DNA from: Acidobacteriota bacterium
GTDB taxonomy: Bacteria; Acidobacteriota; Thermoanaerobaculia; Multivoradales; Multivoraceae
Length of the DNA stretch: 41,029 nucleotides
NCBI GenBank assembly: GCA_011523565.1
Contig: WTGL01000170.1
Span: 1 to 41,029, forward strand
Reading direction: 5' to 3'
Under the pieces are notes generated by a model. The model worked only from the letters and a program-made list of their open reading frames with translations. It had not been told where the DNA came from and made no database searches. Positions within the stretch are counted from its first letter, which is position 1. Each line of letters starts with the position of its first letter. Shown in pieces: positions 21,980 through 30,578 of this stretch. A program made the translations under genes and the position numbers.

Positions 21980-24883
21980 ATGAGCAGACGCACCGTTTCG
22001 ACGTTCAGCGTCATCCTTTTGCTGCTCGTCAGCGGCCTCGCTTGGGGCCAACAGACGACGGGCAATCTCTACGGCACCGTGACCGACGAGTCCGGCGCTG
22101 CCCTGCCGGGCGTTACGGTCACTGTGACCGGTATCGGCGCCACGCGGGAGCAGTTCACCGACGCGGGCGGCGCCTTCCGGTTCCTGGCCCTCGATCCGGG
22201 CTCGTACGACGTGGCTGCCGAGCTCGACGGCTTCGGCGGCCTGGAGTATCCGGATGTCAGCATCCGGCTGGGTCGGAACACGGACCTGCCGCTGACTCTG
22301 ACCGCGGCTCTCGAGGAGACGATCACCGTCACGTCCGAGAGTCCGCTCCTCGACGAGCGTCAGATCAGGGCCGGCACCAACGTGACGCAGGTTGAGCTCG
22401 AGAAGATCCCGACCGCGCGCGACCCCTGGGCCATCCTGACCCAGACTCCGGGCGTCCTCGTGGACCGGATCAACGTCGCCGGCAGTGAGTCCGGCCAGCA
22501 GTCCGTTTTCCGCGCACAGGGCGTTTCGAGCCAGCAGAACTCGTTCCAGCTTGACGGCACGGAGATCACCGACATGCGCGCCACCGGCGCGTCGCCGACG
22601 TACTACGACTTCGACCAGTTCGCCGAGATGTCGTTCACGACCGGTGGGTCGGACGTCACGAAAAGCACTTCCGGCGTGGCGGTGAACCTGGTGACGAAGC
22701 GCGGAACCAACGAGTTCCGCGGTTCGGCGCGCTTCTACAACACGCAGGCGACGGGCTATTTCGGCGGCCTGCTCGAGGCGTCGGAGCCGAACATCGAGAG
22801 CGAGCTCTACCAGAGCAACGGCCAGACTTCACTGCCCGGAGCCCGGGTCCGCAAGATCGAGGACTTCGGCTTCGAGGCCGGCGGCGCCGCGATCCAGGAT
22901 CGCCTGTGGCTGTGGGGTAGCTGGGGCCAGCAGGACATCGGTCAGAACAACGCGACCGGTACCGCTGACGACACGTTGCTTGAGAACACGGTGATCAAGA
23001 TCAACGGCCAGGTCTCGAGCGACAACTCGATGGTCGCCTCCTACAACAACGGCGACAAGCTGAAGTTCGGACGCGGCGGCGGCACCACGCGGCCCCCGGC
23101 GACGACGTGGAACCAGCGTGGCCCCTCGGCCCAGTACCGGCTGGAGGACCAGCACATCTTCTCGCCGAACTTCTTCCTCGTCGGTGTCTACTCGCACGGC
23201 GACTTCGGCTTCGCGCTGCTTGCGCGAGGCCACCTGTCGAACCAGAACGGGCTCGATCCCGACGCGCTGGATCCGACCCTTGCCGACGGCGTCTGGTTCG
23301 GGAACTACTTCTCCGGCTCGGCGGCGTCTCCGAACGACCTGTTCCAGGCGGATGCGAGCTACTTCTTCACGAGCGGCGCGACCGTCAACCACGAGCTGAA
23401 GCTCGGTGGCCGCTTCCGCACCTACGAGAACAGCTCCGCCTTCTACGCAGGACCCCGGCAGACGTGGCACTACGGCGCGCGTTCCTGGACCAACTACACG
23501 CGTGAGGACTACGGCGCCCTGTCGGCGGATTACAACTCCCTCTACGCGCAGGACACGATCACCTTCGGGCGCCTGACCCTGAACGTGGGCCTCCGCTGGG
23601 ACGACCAGGGGGGTGAGAACGGCCAGTACGAGCTTCCGGCTCATCCGACGCGGCCGGACCTCCTGCCGGCGATCACCTTCGAGGGTTCCGAGGCAGGGTT
23701 CGGCTGGACGTCGATCGTGCCGCGTCTCGGCGCGACCTACGCGCTGGGCGAGGGCCGCACGACGCTGCTTCGGGCCAGCCTGTCCCAGTTCGCCAACCAG
23801 TTGCCGACGAACACGGTGACGCGGAACTCGCCGCTGGGCTACAACCGGGTCATCGTGATCTGCGACGATCTGAGCATCGCGGACCAGGTCTGCTACTCGC
23901 CGGGCGCGGTCTTCTACGCCAACGTGGATCTCGACAACCCCTTCAACATCCTCGACACGACGGATCCGGGTCTCGACCCGCCGATCACGACCGAGCTCAT
24001 CCTCGGCGTCGAGCACGAGTTCCTGCCGGAACTCGTCGCCGGCTTCGGCATCACGTCGCGGAACGTCGACGACTTGACCGTCGGCATCCCGTACATCGAG
24101 GATGCGAGCGGCAACCAGCGTCTGCAGCGGGGCTCGGACTTCATGCCCTCCCATGTCGCGACCGGCACCGTGCCGCGCGGCGGCGGGAGCTACCGGGTTC
24201 AGTTGTACGACTTCGTTGACGGGATCGACCTCGTCGGCGGCAGTCACTGGCAGCAGGGCTTCCGCTCCCGCGACTTCCTCGGCTACAACGTCAGCCTGAC
24301 GAAGCGACTGTCGAACCGCTGGATGGCTCGCGGGTTCTTCCAGTACGGCGATGCCGAGTGGAACGTGCCCAACGAGTTCTACAACCACTTCAGCCGGAAT
24401 CCCGGCCGCGGTGGCGGTGACGTCGACGGGCAGATCTACATGCAGCGTTCGAGTGGTTCCGGCAAGGGCCAGCGCTACCTGCAGTCGACCTGGTCGTACA
24501 ACCTGAACGGCATGTACCAGGTCGCTCCGGACAAGGGCTGGGGCTTCAACGTCTCCGCCAACCTGACGGGTCGTGAGGGTTCGCCGGCTGCTTTCTACAC
24601 GGTCGAGCCCCTCTCGAACGCGGACAGCGCCAGCGTCAACCTCGTCGAGGATCTCGGCGCGGTCCGGCTGCCGGACATCCACACGGCGGACGTCCGGCTC
24701 GAGAAGGAGTTCGCCGTCTCGGGTCCGATGAACCTGACGTTCGGCATCGACATCTTCAACGTGACGAACCGTGGCACGGCGTTGTCATGGGTCGACAGAG
24801 GTGGTCGCTCGAACTCCGGCAACCTGGACGATCACATCGCTCCGCGCGTGTATCGCCTGGGTGTCCGTCTGAGCTGGCGGTAG
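21980..24883 (+). CDS. TonB-dependent receptor with carboxypeptidase-regulatory-like domain (Oar-like)
   Basis: A 967-residue outer-membrane protein. The signal peptide is SVILLLLVSGLAWGQQ. Residues 28-105 are a carboxypeptidase-regulatory-like beta sandwich (GNLYGTVTDESGAALPGVTV, then FRFLALDPGSYDV). A plug domain follows (TVTSESPLLDERQ, then GVSSQQNSFQLDGTEITD, about 108-240). The remainder is beta-barrel with many alternating aromatic strands, ending in YRLGVRLSWR as expected for an outer-membrane C-terminus. TonB-dependent receptors import large or scarce ligands using the proton-motive force; Oar-type members are also linked to protein or polymer handling. The ligand is unknown. The start at 21980 is supported by a ribosome binding site and by the signal peptide. 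A long leader with a sigma-54-like promoter precedes it and an intrinsic terminator follows. Confidence 0.93.
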   Translation: MSRRTVSTFSVILLLLVSGLAWGQQTTGNLYGTVTDESGAALPGVTVTVTGIGATREQFTDAGGAFRFLALDPGSYDVAAELDGFGGLEYPDVSIRLGRNTDLPLTLTAALEETITVTSESPLLDERQIRAGTNVTQVELEKIPTARDPWAILTQTPGVLVDRINVAGSESGQQSVFRAQGVSSQQNSFQLDGTEITDMRATGASPTYYDFDQFAEMSFTTGGSDVTKSTSGVAVNLVTKRGTNEFRGSARFYNTQATGYFGGLLEASEPNIESELYQSNGQTSLPGARVRKIEDFGFEAGGAAIQDRLWLWGSWGQQDIGQNNATGTADDTLLENTVIKINGQVSSDNSMVASYNNGDKLKFGRGGGTTRPPATTWNQRGPSAQYRLEDQHIFSPNFFLVGVYSHGDFGFALLARGHLSNQNGLDPDALDPTLADGVWFGNYFSGSAASPNDLFQADASYFFTSGATVNHELKLGGRFRTYENSSAFYAGPRQTWHYGARSWTNYTREDYGALSADYNSLYAQDTITFGRLTLNVGLRWDDQGGENGQYELPAHPTRPDLLPAITFEGSEAGFGWTSIVPRLGATYALGEGRTTLLRASLSQFANQLPTNTVTRNSPLGYNRVIVICDDLSIADQVCYSPGAVFYANVDLDNPFNILDTTDPGLDPPITTELILGVEHEFLPELVAGFGITSRNVDDLTVGIPYIEDASGNQRLQRGSDFMPSHVATGTVPRGGGSYRVQLYDFVDGIDLVGGSHWQQGFRSRDFLGYNVSLTKRLSNRWMARGFFQYGDAEWNVPNEFYNHFSRNPGRGGGDVDGQIYMQRSSGSGKGQRYLQSTWSYNLNGMYQVAPDKGWGFNVSANLTGREGSPAAFYTVEPLSNADSASVNLVEDLGAVRLPDIHTADVRLEKEFAVSGPMNLTFGIDIFNVTNRGTALSWVDRGGRSNSGNLDDHIAPRVYRLGVRLSWR

Positions 24884-24897
24884 GCAGCATCCGCTAA

Positions 24898-24925
24898 GGG
24901 TTGGAGCCCGGAAGGGCTCCAACCC
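24898..24925 (+). other. Strong hairpin with GGAA loop after the receptor gene
   Basis: A perfect 12-bp stem, GGGTTGGAGCCC (24898-24909) and GGGCTCCAACCC (24914-24925), closed by the GNRA-type tetraloop GGAA. It begins 14 bases after the receptor stop. There is no T-tract, so it is more likely a 3'-end stabilising or processing element than a terminator on its own. Confidence 0.6.
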
Positions 24926-24975
24926 ATTGCTCGCTTCGCGACGAGGGGGGTCGGCCTGTCGTCGCGGACACAGGG

Positions 24976-25007
24976 AAAGCCCCGATCCGATTCGGATCGG
25001 GGCTTTT
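24976..25007 (+). terminator. Intrinsic terminator of the TonB-dependent receptor gene
   Basis: AAAGCCCCGATCC (24976-24988) pairs with GGATCGGGGCTTT (24994-25006) around a GATTC loop and runs into TTTT-GTCTGT. This is a textbook rho-independent terminator, the clearest in the window. It separates the receptor from the following plus-strand gene pair. Confidence 0.88.
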
Positions 25008-25077
25008 GTCTGTCCGGAGCTGCCGGCTCGGGCCTCCGAGGTAGTAGCATGCACTTCTGAATCGGCGCCCAGGAGAA

Positions 25078-25085
25078 GGGGAGGA
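25078..25085 (+). promoter_or_regulatory. Ribosome binding site of the regulatory-like/TPR gene
   Basis: GGGGAGGA ends three bases before ATG 25089 and decides that start, since the frame is open well upstream through the terminator. Confidence 0.7.
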
Positions 25086-25088
25086 CTC

Positions 25089-26066
25089 ATGACCTATCGA
25101 ACCCGTATTGCCGTGGCGGTGCTGGCCGGCATTCTTCTGGCCTCCGCGGTCTCGGCCCAATCGTGGGTGGGTCGGGGCCGACTCAGCGGCGGCGTCGAGG
25201 ATCTGGAGGGCAATCCGGTCGAGGGAGCGAGCGTCAAGCTGACCCTGGACGGGATCGGACCCGAAGAGGAGGTCCTGACGAACAGGAGAGGCCGTTGGGC
25301 GCGGGCTGGCCTGGCCGGCGGAAGCTGGGAGGTTCTCGTCTCGAAGCCCGGCTACATCCCGAGCCAGCACACGGTGCGCCTCAACGAGTACGCGCCTGCC
25401 TCGGAGAGGCCGTTCGTCAAGACGGCCCTGGAGCCCGGGGGCCAGACGGCGACCGACGGGTCGGCCGCGGCCCTGGACGAAGGCGAGTCGGGGCAGGCCG
25501 CGCGGGAGTCGCTGGAGCGAGGCAACGACCTCATCAGGGAGGGCGACTTCGAGGGCGCGATCGCCCTGTTCAACGAGGCGCTGCCGTCCTTGGGCGACGG
25601 TGGCAAGGCGGCCGTTCTGGTCGCGATCGCTCAGGCCCAGGTGCAACTGGACCAGGACGAAGAAGCGCTTGCCAGTCTGGAGAGGGCGCTCGGCTATGCC
25701 CCGACCAGCATCGAAGCCCTTCAGTTCATGAGCCGACGGCTCACTGCTTTGGGGCGCGGCGACGAGGCCCAGGAGTACCTGCAGCGGTTGCCTGAGGACC
25801 TGCGCGCGGATCCCGAGATCCTGCTGCGTGAGGGTGTTGAGCTGTACAACCAGAACGACATCGCGGGGGCCCGGGCCAAGTTCGACGTGGTGATCGAGAT
25901 CGAGCCGGAGTGGGCGGACGCCTACTACTTCCGCGGTCTCGCACTGATGGCTTCGGGCGAGAACGAGGCCGCGCTCGCCGACTTCCACCGGCTGCTCGAA
26001 CTCGAGCCCGAGGGCGAGAGAGCCGAGGAGGCGAAGCAGTTCGCCGAGTACCTGGAATCGCTCTGA
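25089..26066 (+). CDS. Exported carboxypeptidase-regulatory-like / TPR protein
   Basis: A 325-residue protein with a clear signal peptide (IAVAVLAGILLASAVSAQ). Residues 30-105 are a carboxypeptidase-regulatory-like beta domain (GGVEDLEGNPVEGASVKLTL, then WEVLVSKPGYIP), the same fold as the N-terminus of the TonB-dependent receptor just upstream. After a linker, residues about 130-325 form TPR repeats (ESLERGNDLIREGDFEGAIALF, then ILLREGVELYNQNDIAGARAKF and DAYYFRGLALMASGENEAAL). It has no catalytic motif, so a scaffold or adaptor role in the periplasm is likely. It is first in a two-gene unit with the sulfatase-like/TPR lipoprotein that begins within about 30 bases of its stop. Confidence 0.86.
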   Translation: MTYRTRIAVAVLAGILLASAVSAQSWVGRGRLSGGVEDLEGNPVEGASVKLTLDGIGPEEEVLTNRRGRWARAGLAGGSWEVLVSKPGYIPSQHTVRLNEYAPASERPFVKTALEPGGQTATDGSAAALDEGESGQAARESLERGNDLIREGDFEGAIALFNEALPSLGDGGKAAVLVAIAQAQVQLDQDEEALASLERALGYAPTSIEALQFMSRRLTALGRGDEAQEYLQRLPEDLRADPEILLREGVELYNQNDIAGARAKFDVVIEIEPEWADAYYFRGLALMASGENEAALADFHRLLELEPEGERAEEAKQFAEYLESL

Positions 26067-26098
26067 GCAGGGGCGCCGGCGAACGCGTCGCCGGCTCC

Positions 26099-28321
26099 GT
26101 GGCGGCGGGCGCTCTGCTCCTGGCCGCGGTCGGTGTGCCGGCGTGCCAGCCGAGGCCCGACGAAGCAACCACGGCCGCGGAGCTTCAGTACGCGGCCTGG
26201 CCCGAGGGCCCGGAGCCGGGCTTCGCTCGGGACGTGGTGCTGATCACCATCGACACGCTGCGCGCCGACGCGCTCGGTTTTGCCGGCAACGCCCACGCGG
26301 ACACGCCGCGGCTCGACGAGCTTGCGGCGTCCGGCTGGGTGTTCGACCGCGCCTACGGGCACAGCGTGATGACTCTGCCGTCGCACGCGAACCTGTTGAC
26401 TGGCCAACTGCCGTACCAGCACGGCGTGCGGGACAACGCCGGATTCGTGTTGCCGGAGACCGTTCCCACGGCAGTGGAGGCGTTCGCGGCGGCCGGATTT
26501 CGGACGGCCGCCTTTGTGGCGGCGTTTCCGCTGGACGCGCGGTACGGGCTCGACCGGGGGTTCGAGGTCTATGACGACTCCTATCCTGAGGGCTCGACCC
26601 GCGGCTTCGCCGTCGCCGAGCGAAGCGGTGCCGAGGTGGTTGGCGCGGCATCGGATTGGTGGCGGCGGCATGAAGGGGAACGCCGCTTCCTGTGGGTCCA
26701 TTTCTACGAGCCCCATGCGCCCTACGAACCGCCTCCACCTCTGGCGGATCGCTTCGCCGAGAACCCCTATCTGGGCGAGGTCGCGGCCGTCGACCTCTAC
26801 GTGGGCCGGCTGCTGGATGTCGTCGCCCCGGAGGGCGCCGTCTCCGAAGCCCTGATCGTCGTCACTTCCGATCACGGCGAGGCGCTGGGTGAACACGGGG
26901 AGAAGACTCATGGCCTGTTCGCGTATGAGGAGACGCTCGCAGTCCCCCTTGTGGTCTGGGCCGAACGCCTTAGCCCGGCTCGGATCGGCGCGCCCGTTCG
27001 CCACGTCGACGTCGTGCCGACGATGCTCGAAGCGGCGGGTATCGCAACGGACGCCATGCCGGACCTGGCGGGTCGCAGCCTGTGGCGAACGCCGGCGGGC
27101 GTCGCGGGAATCCATGGCGCGCACCCCGGTACCGAGCCCGTCTATTTCGAGGCGCTGCACACCAACCTGCAGCGCGGCTGGGCGCCCCTTCGCGGTGTGA
27201 TCGCTCCCTATCCGCTGGAAGGGCCCGATGCAGCCCAACCGCCGGACGGGGACGAAGCCAGGGCGGCGGGAAGCGGCACCCGGCTCCTGAAGTACATCGC
27301 GCTGCCGATTCCGGAGCGATACGACCTGCTGGCGGACCCGGCCGAGGCCCGGAATCTCCATGCCGAGGACGGCGTCGCGGCCGAACTCGCGTCGTTGCTG
27401 CCCGCCGAGTCCGAATGGCCGCCCTCCGCCGGCTCCGTCACGGAAGAGGAGCGGCAGGCGCTCCAGAGTCTCGGCTATCTGAGTACGGCGGGCGGCGCTC
27501 CGACACAGGGCGACTACGACCGGGACGACGATCCGAAGGTGCTGGTGGAACTCGATTCGTTGATCCAGGAGTTCTCGGAGGCCTACCAGGATGGCCGCCT
27601 GGAAGCCGCCGAGCGGCTGGCCCGGGATGTCGTGTCGCGCCGCCCGCAGATGGCGATCGGTTCCTCGAACCTGGCCCAGGTCCTGCTCGATCGGGGAAAG
27701 GTGGACGAGGCCCTGGAGCTGATGATCCGGGCCGAACGGGAACTCGTCGCGCCGGTGTCCCTGCAGAGGCAGTTGGCGTTGACGCTGGCCGAGGTCGGTC
27801 GTGCAGCCGAAGCCGTGAGGTTGATGGAGCGGCACGCCGATTCGCGGGATCCGGACACCCTGAACGTGCTGGGACTCGTGTTGGCCGAAGCAGGAGCGCC
27901 GGCGCGTGCGCGGGAAGTGTTGTTGCGGTCCGTCGAGGTCGACGAGCGCAATCCACTGGCTCGTCAGAACCTGGCCCTGGCTGCCTACTACGCTGGCGAT
28001 TGGCGGCTGTGCGAGGAAGAGTCGCGTCTGGCGCTGGCACTGAACCCGGAACTGCCGCTGTCGTGGAACTACCTGGGAATCGCCCTGTTCAACCAGCGCC
28101 GGACAGGCGAAGCGATCGACGCATGGCGCCGTGCGGTGGAACTCGATCCGGCAGATCTCGACCTGCTCTACAACCTGGGCAGCGTCGCCGCTCGTTCGGA
28201 CCGTCCGGTACTTGCCCGCGAGGCGCTGGAGCGCTTCGTGCGGGAGGCGTCCTCCCCGGGCCTCCGCGGCCGGTACGCGGCCGATGTGGCGACGGCGAGG
28301 TCCCTGTTGAGCGGGCTGTAG
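26099..28321 (+). CDS. Sulfatase-like hydrolase/transferase with TPR domain, lipoprotein (second paralogue)
   Basis: A 740-residue protein if read from GTG 26099. The frame is open further upstream, and a CTG at 26063 touching the previous stop would add an arginine-containing leader, so the start is uncertain. A lipobox (GVPAC, Cys16) follows LLLAAV. The sulfatase-fold domain shows ITIDTLRADALGF, YEPHAPYEPPPPL and TSDHGEALGEHGE. At the nucleophile position it reads T92-L-P-S-H-A-N-L-L-T-G, so threonine replaces the formylglycine-forming cysteine, exactly as in the paralogue at 8951-11134. A LQSLGYLST hinge leads to about six TPR repeats (LNVLGLVLAEAGAPARAREVL, SWNYLGIALFNQRRTGEAI). It is probably a phosphodiesterase or phosphotransferase anchored in a membrane and assembled through its TPRs. 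Confidence 0.82.
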   Translation: MAAGALLLAAVGVPACQPRPDEATTAAELQYAAWPEGPEPGFARDVVLITIDTLRADALGFAGNAHADTPRLDELAASGWVFDRAYGHSVMTLPSHANLLTGQLPYQHGVRDNAGFVLPETVPTAVEAFAAAGFRTAAFVAAFPLDARYGLDRGFEVYDDSYPEGSTRGFAVAERSGAEVVGAASDWWRRHEGERRFLWVHFYEPHAPYEPPPPLADRFAENPYLGEVAAVDLYVGRLLDVVAPEGAVSEALIVVTSDHGEALGEHGEKTHGLFAYEETLAVPLVVWAERLSPARIGAPVRHVDVVPTMLEAAGIATDAMPDLAGRSLWRTPAGVAGIHGAHPGTEPVYFEALHTNLQRGWAPLRGVIAPYPLEGPDAAQPPDGDEARAAGSGTRLLKYIALPIPERYDLLADPAEARNLHAEDGVAAELASLLPAESEWPPSAGSVTEEERQALQSLGYLSTAGGAPTQGDYDRDDDPKVLVELDSLIQEFSEAYQDGRLEAAERLARDVVSRRPQMAIGSSNLAQVLLDRGKVDEALELMIRAERELVAPVSLQRQLALTLAEVGRAAEAVRLMERHADSRDPDTLNVLGLVLAEAGAPARAREVLLRSVEVDERNPLARQNLALAAYYAGDWRLCEEESRLALALNPELPLSWNYLGIALFNQRRTGEAIDAWRRAVELDPADLDLLYNLGSVAARSDRPVLAREALERFVREASSPGLRGRYAADVATARSLLSGL

Positions 28322-28341
28322 ACGGTTCCCTCGCAGCCGGC

Positions 28342-30531
28342 CTACGGGTGGCCGTCGGGTGCGGCCGATTCCAGTCCTTGTTCGCGGGTGTCCTGCTGAT
28401 CCTGCTGGTAGAGAATGCGGTAGCGCTCCATCTGGACCGTTGCTTCCTCGGTGCGACCGAGTTTGCGTAGCACCTGGGCGAGGCCGTATGCGGCTTCCGG
28501 GTGCTCGGGGGCCCTCTCCGTAGCCCTGCGATACGCGGTTTCGGCTCGCTTCAGGCGAGATTCTCCTTCGGCGGAGTCGTCGGTCTCCCCGGCGGCGCCC
28601 TCCCAGGCGCGGGCCAGTTCAAGGTGCAGAGCGGCATCTTCGCTGCCGCTGCCGATCGCCTGCTCGAGAGATGCCGCCGCCTCCAGGTAGTCGCCGCGCC
28701 AGAGGAGAAGAGCTCCCAGCAACCGGTGGCCGGCCGGAGCGTCGGGCATCAGCGCCGTGGCTTCGCGGGCGTGCCGTTCCGCCTCGTCCGGCCGGTTCTC
28801 CTCCCAGAGGGCCGAAGCGAGGTCGAGAAGGACCGCGGCGTTCCGTGGGTCGAGACTCGCGGCCCGGCGCAGCGGCTGTTCGGCTTCGCTGAACCTCCGG
28901 GCATCCAGCAGGGAACGGCCCAGCATGGCGAGAACCCGGGCGTCGTCCGGCCTCTGTTCGACCAGCCGGGTGAGCAGGTCGACGGCTTCGGCGCTTCGCG
29001 CGGTACTCATCAGCAGTGCCGCGTAGTCGGAGAGCGCGGCGGGATGCTGCGGCGCGACGTCGAGAGCCCTTCGGAACATGTCCTCGGCTTCCGGGAGCCG
29101 CTGCAGCGCCATCAGGACGACACCTCGCTGGTACATGCCGTCGGCGCGCCCGGGGGCGATCTCGAGGGCCCGGTCGGCGGCTGCGAGCGCTTCCTCGGCG
29201 CGACCGTTCTGCAGCAGGATCGACGATCTGACGTACGCAGCGCGGGGGTCGCCGGGCACCTGGGCGAGCTGCCGGTCAAGCCGCTCGAGAGCGCCGTCGG
29301 CGTCGCCCGTAAACGCCATCTCCAGTGCTTCGCGGATTCCCTGGCCGAGCCGATCGTCCGCATTCGCGGCGACGTCGAACCGGGTGCGGCCCGGTAGCGG
29401 CGTCGCGGTCAGGGTTTCGTAGCGCGCGCGGGCCGCCGCGGCCTCTTCCGGCCGGCCGCTGGCCTCGAGTCCGTCGGCCAGTGCCTCGAATGCCCCGGCG
29501 AAGTCCGGCCCGATGTCAGCGGCAAGTTGCAGGAACGACAGAGCCTTCCGGGCATCGCCGGCGGACAGCAGGTAGCGGCCGTAGTCGACGAGCACGTTCA
29601 GCGCCAGCGTCCCGGGATCCTCCGGTGGTTCGCTACCGACCAGGGGTTCGGCCAGCGGTGCGAGGGTCTCGATCGCATCCTGGAGCCGGCCTGCCTGCGA
29701 GTAGGCATTCGCCAGTTGGACGGTGTCGGCAGGGTCGCCCGGCGGAATCAACTGCATCTGCTCGATCGCCGCCTCGGGATCGCCGACCTGGAGCCAGGTG
29801 TCGGCGAGGCTGCGCCTGACGTCGACTTCGAGAGCCGGTGGAGGCTGTTCCGCTAGGGGTTGGAGTTGACCCAGGGCGCCCCATGGGTCGTCGCGTAGCA
29901 GCAGGATCCTCCCACGTAGCAGCCTGATCGCGGGAGCGTCGGACGGCAGGCCCTCGATCAGCGACTCGGCGTCATTCGCCAGCCCGAGGTCCACGGCGCT
30001 CGCTGCCGCCGCGATCCTGGCCGAGTGATCGTTCGTATTCGCTTCGAGCCAGGTCTGGAGGAGTTCGTACGATTCCCCGGAACGCCCGAGGCGGCCGAGC
30101 AGCATTCCGAGTGCGCGCACAGCCGGCGAGAAGCCGTCCAGTGCGACGGAGCGCCGATAGAAGGCGACAGCATCCGTGAAGCGTGCGAGCGCCTCGGCCG
30201 CTCTTCCGGTGTTGAAGAAGACGGCCGGGTCGGGTTGTGACCGCCGGGAGTGGGGAAGGAGCACCTCCAGTGCCTTCTCCGGGTTTCCGGCCTCGAGATG
30301 AAGGGCGCCGAGAGCAGCGAAGGCGGCGTCCGGCGCGTGGCCTCCGGCGCAGAAGGCCTCCAGGATCTCGATGGCGCCGGGGAGGTCGCCGCCCTGGGCC
30401 CGGCCCATCGCAGCCTCCAGTGGTGCGGGGAGTTCCTGGGTTCCGGCAGTTGCCGGCGCCGTCAGGAACGCCAGGAGAACGGCAAGGACGAGCGCCCGGC
30501 GCCGTGCGCCGATTAGCGTACGGTGGTCCAT
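28342..30531 (-). CDS. Exported multi-TPR protein
   Basis: A 729-residue protein from ATG 30531, giving a signal peptide (RRRALVLAVLLAFLTAPATAG). Nearly the whole mature chain is TPR repeats, roughly fifteen by eye, for example AAFAALGALHLEAGNPEKALEV, DGMYQRGVVLMALQRLPEAE and GHRLLGALLLWRGDYLEAA. A long Ala/Asp-rich stretch in the middle (about 285-380) is less regular. The C-terminus is Gln-rich and charged (YQQDQQDTREQG). Last in the minus-strand operon after arginine decarboxylase, CRTAC1-like and another TPR gene, it starts 47 bases after the previous stop. Probably a periplasmic scaffold; the partners are unknown. Confidence 0.84.
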   Translation of the reverse strand: MDHRTLIGARRRALVLAVLLAFLTAPATAGTQELPAPLEAAMGRAQGGDLPGAIEILEAFCAGGHAPDAAFAALGALHLEAGNPEKALEVLLPHSRRSQPDPAVFFNTGRAAEALARFTDAVAFYRRSVALDGFSPAVRALGMLLGRLGRSGESYELLQTWLEANTNDHSARIAAAASAVDLGLANDAESLIEGLPSDAPAIRLLRGRILLLRDDPWGALGQLQPLAEQPPPALEVDVRRSLADTWLQVGDPEAAIEQMQLIPPGDPADTVQLANAYSQAGRLQDAIETLAPLAEPLVGSEPPEDPGTLALNVLVDYGRYLLSAGDARKALSFLQLAADIGPDFAGAFEALADGLEASGRPEEAAAARARYETLTATPLPGRTRFDVAANADDRLGQGIREALEMAFTGDADGALERLDRQLAQVPGDPRAAYVRSSILLQNGRAEEALAAADRALEIAPGRADGMYQRGVVLMALQRLPEAEDMFRRALDVAPQHPAALSDYAALLMSTARSAEAVDLLTRLVEQRPDDARVLAMLGRSLLDARRFSEAEQPLRRAASLDPRNAAVLLDLASALWEENRPDEAERHAREATALMPDAPAGHRLLGALLLWRGDYLEAAASLEQAIGSGSEDAALHLELARAWEGAAGETDDSAEGESRLKRAETAYRRATERAPEHPEAAYGLAQVLRKLGRTEEATVQMERYRILYQQDQQDTREQGLESAAPDGHP

Positions 30532-30578
30532 CGCGGCCAGGATGTTAGCCCGGCCTCCCGGCACGGGCGACACGGTGC

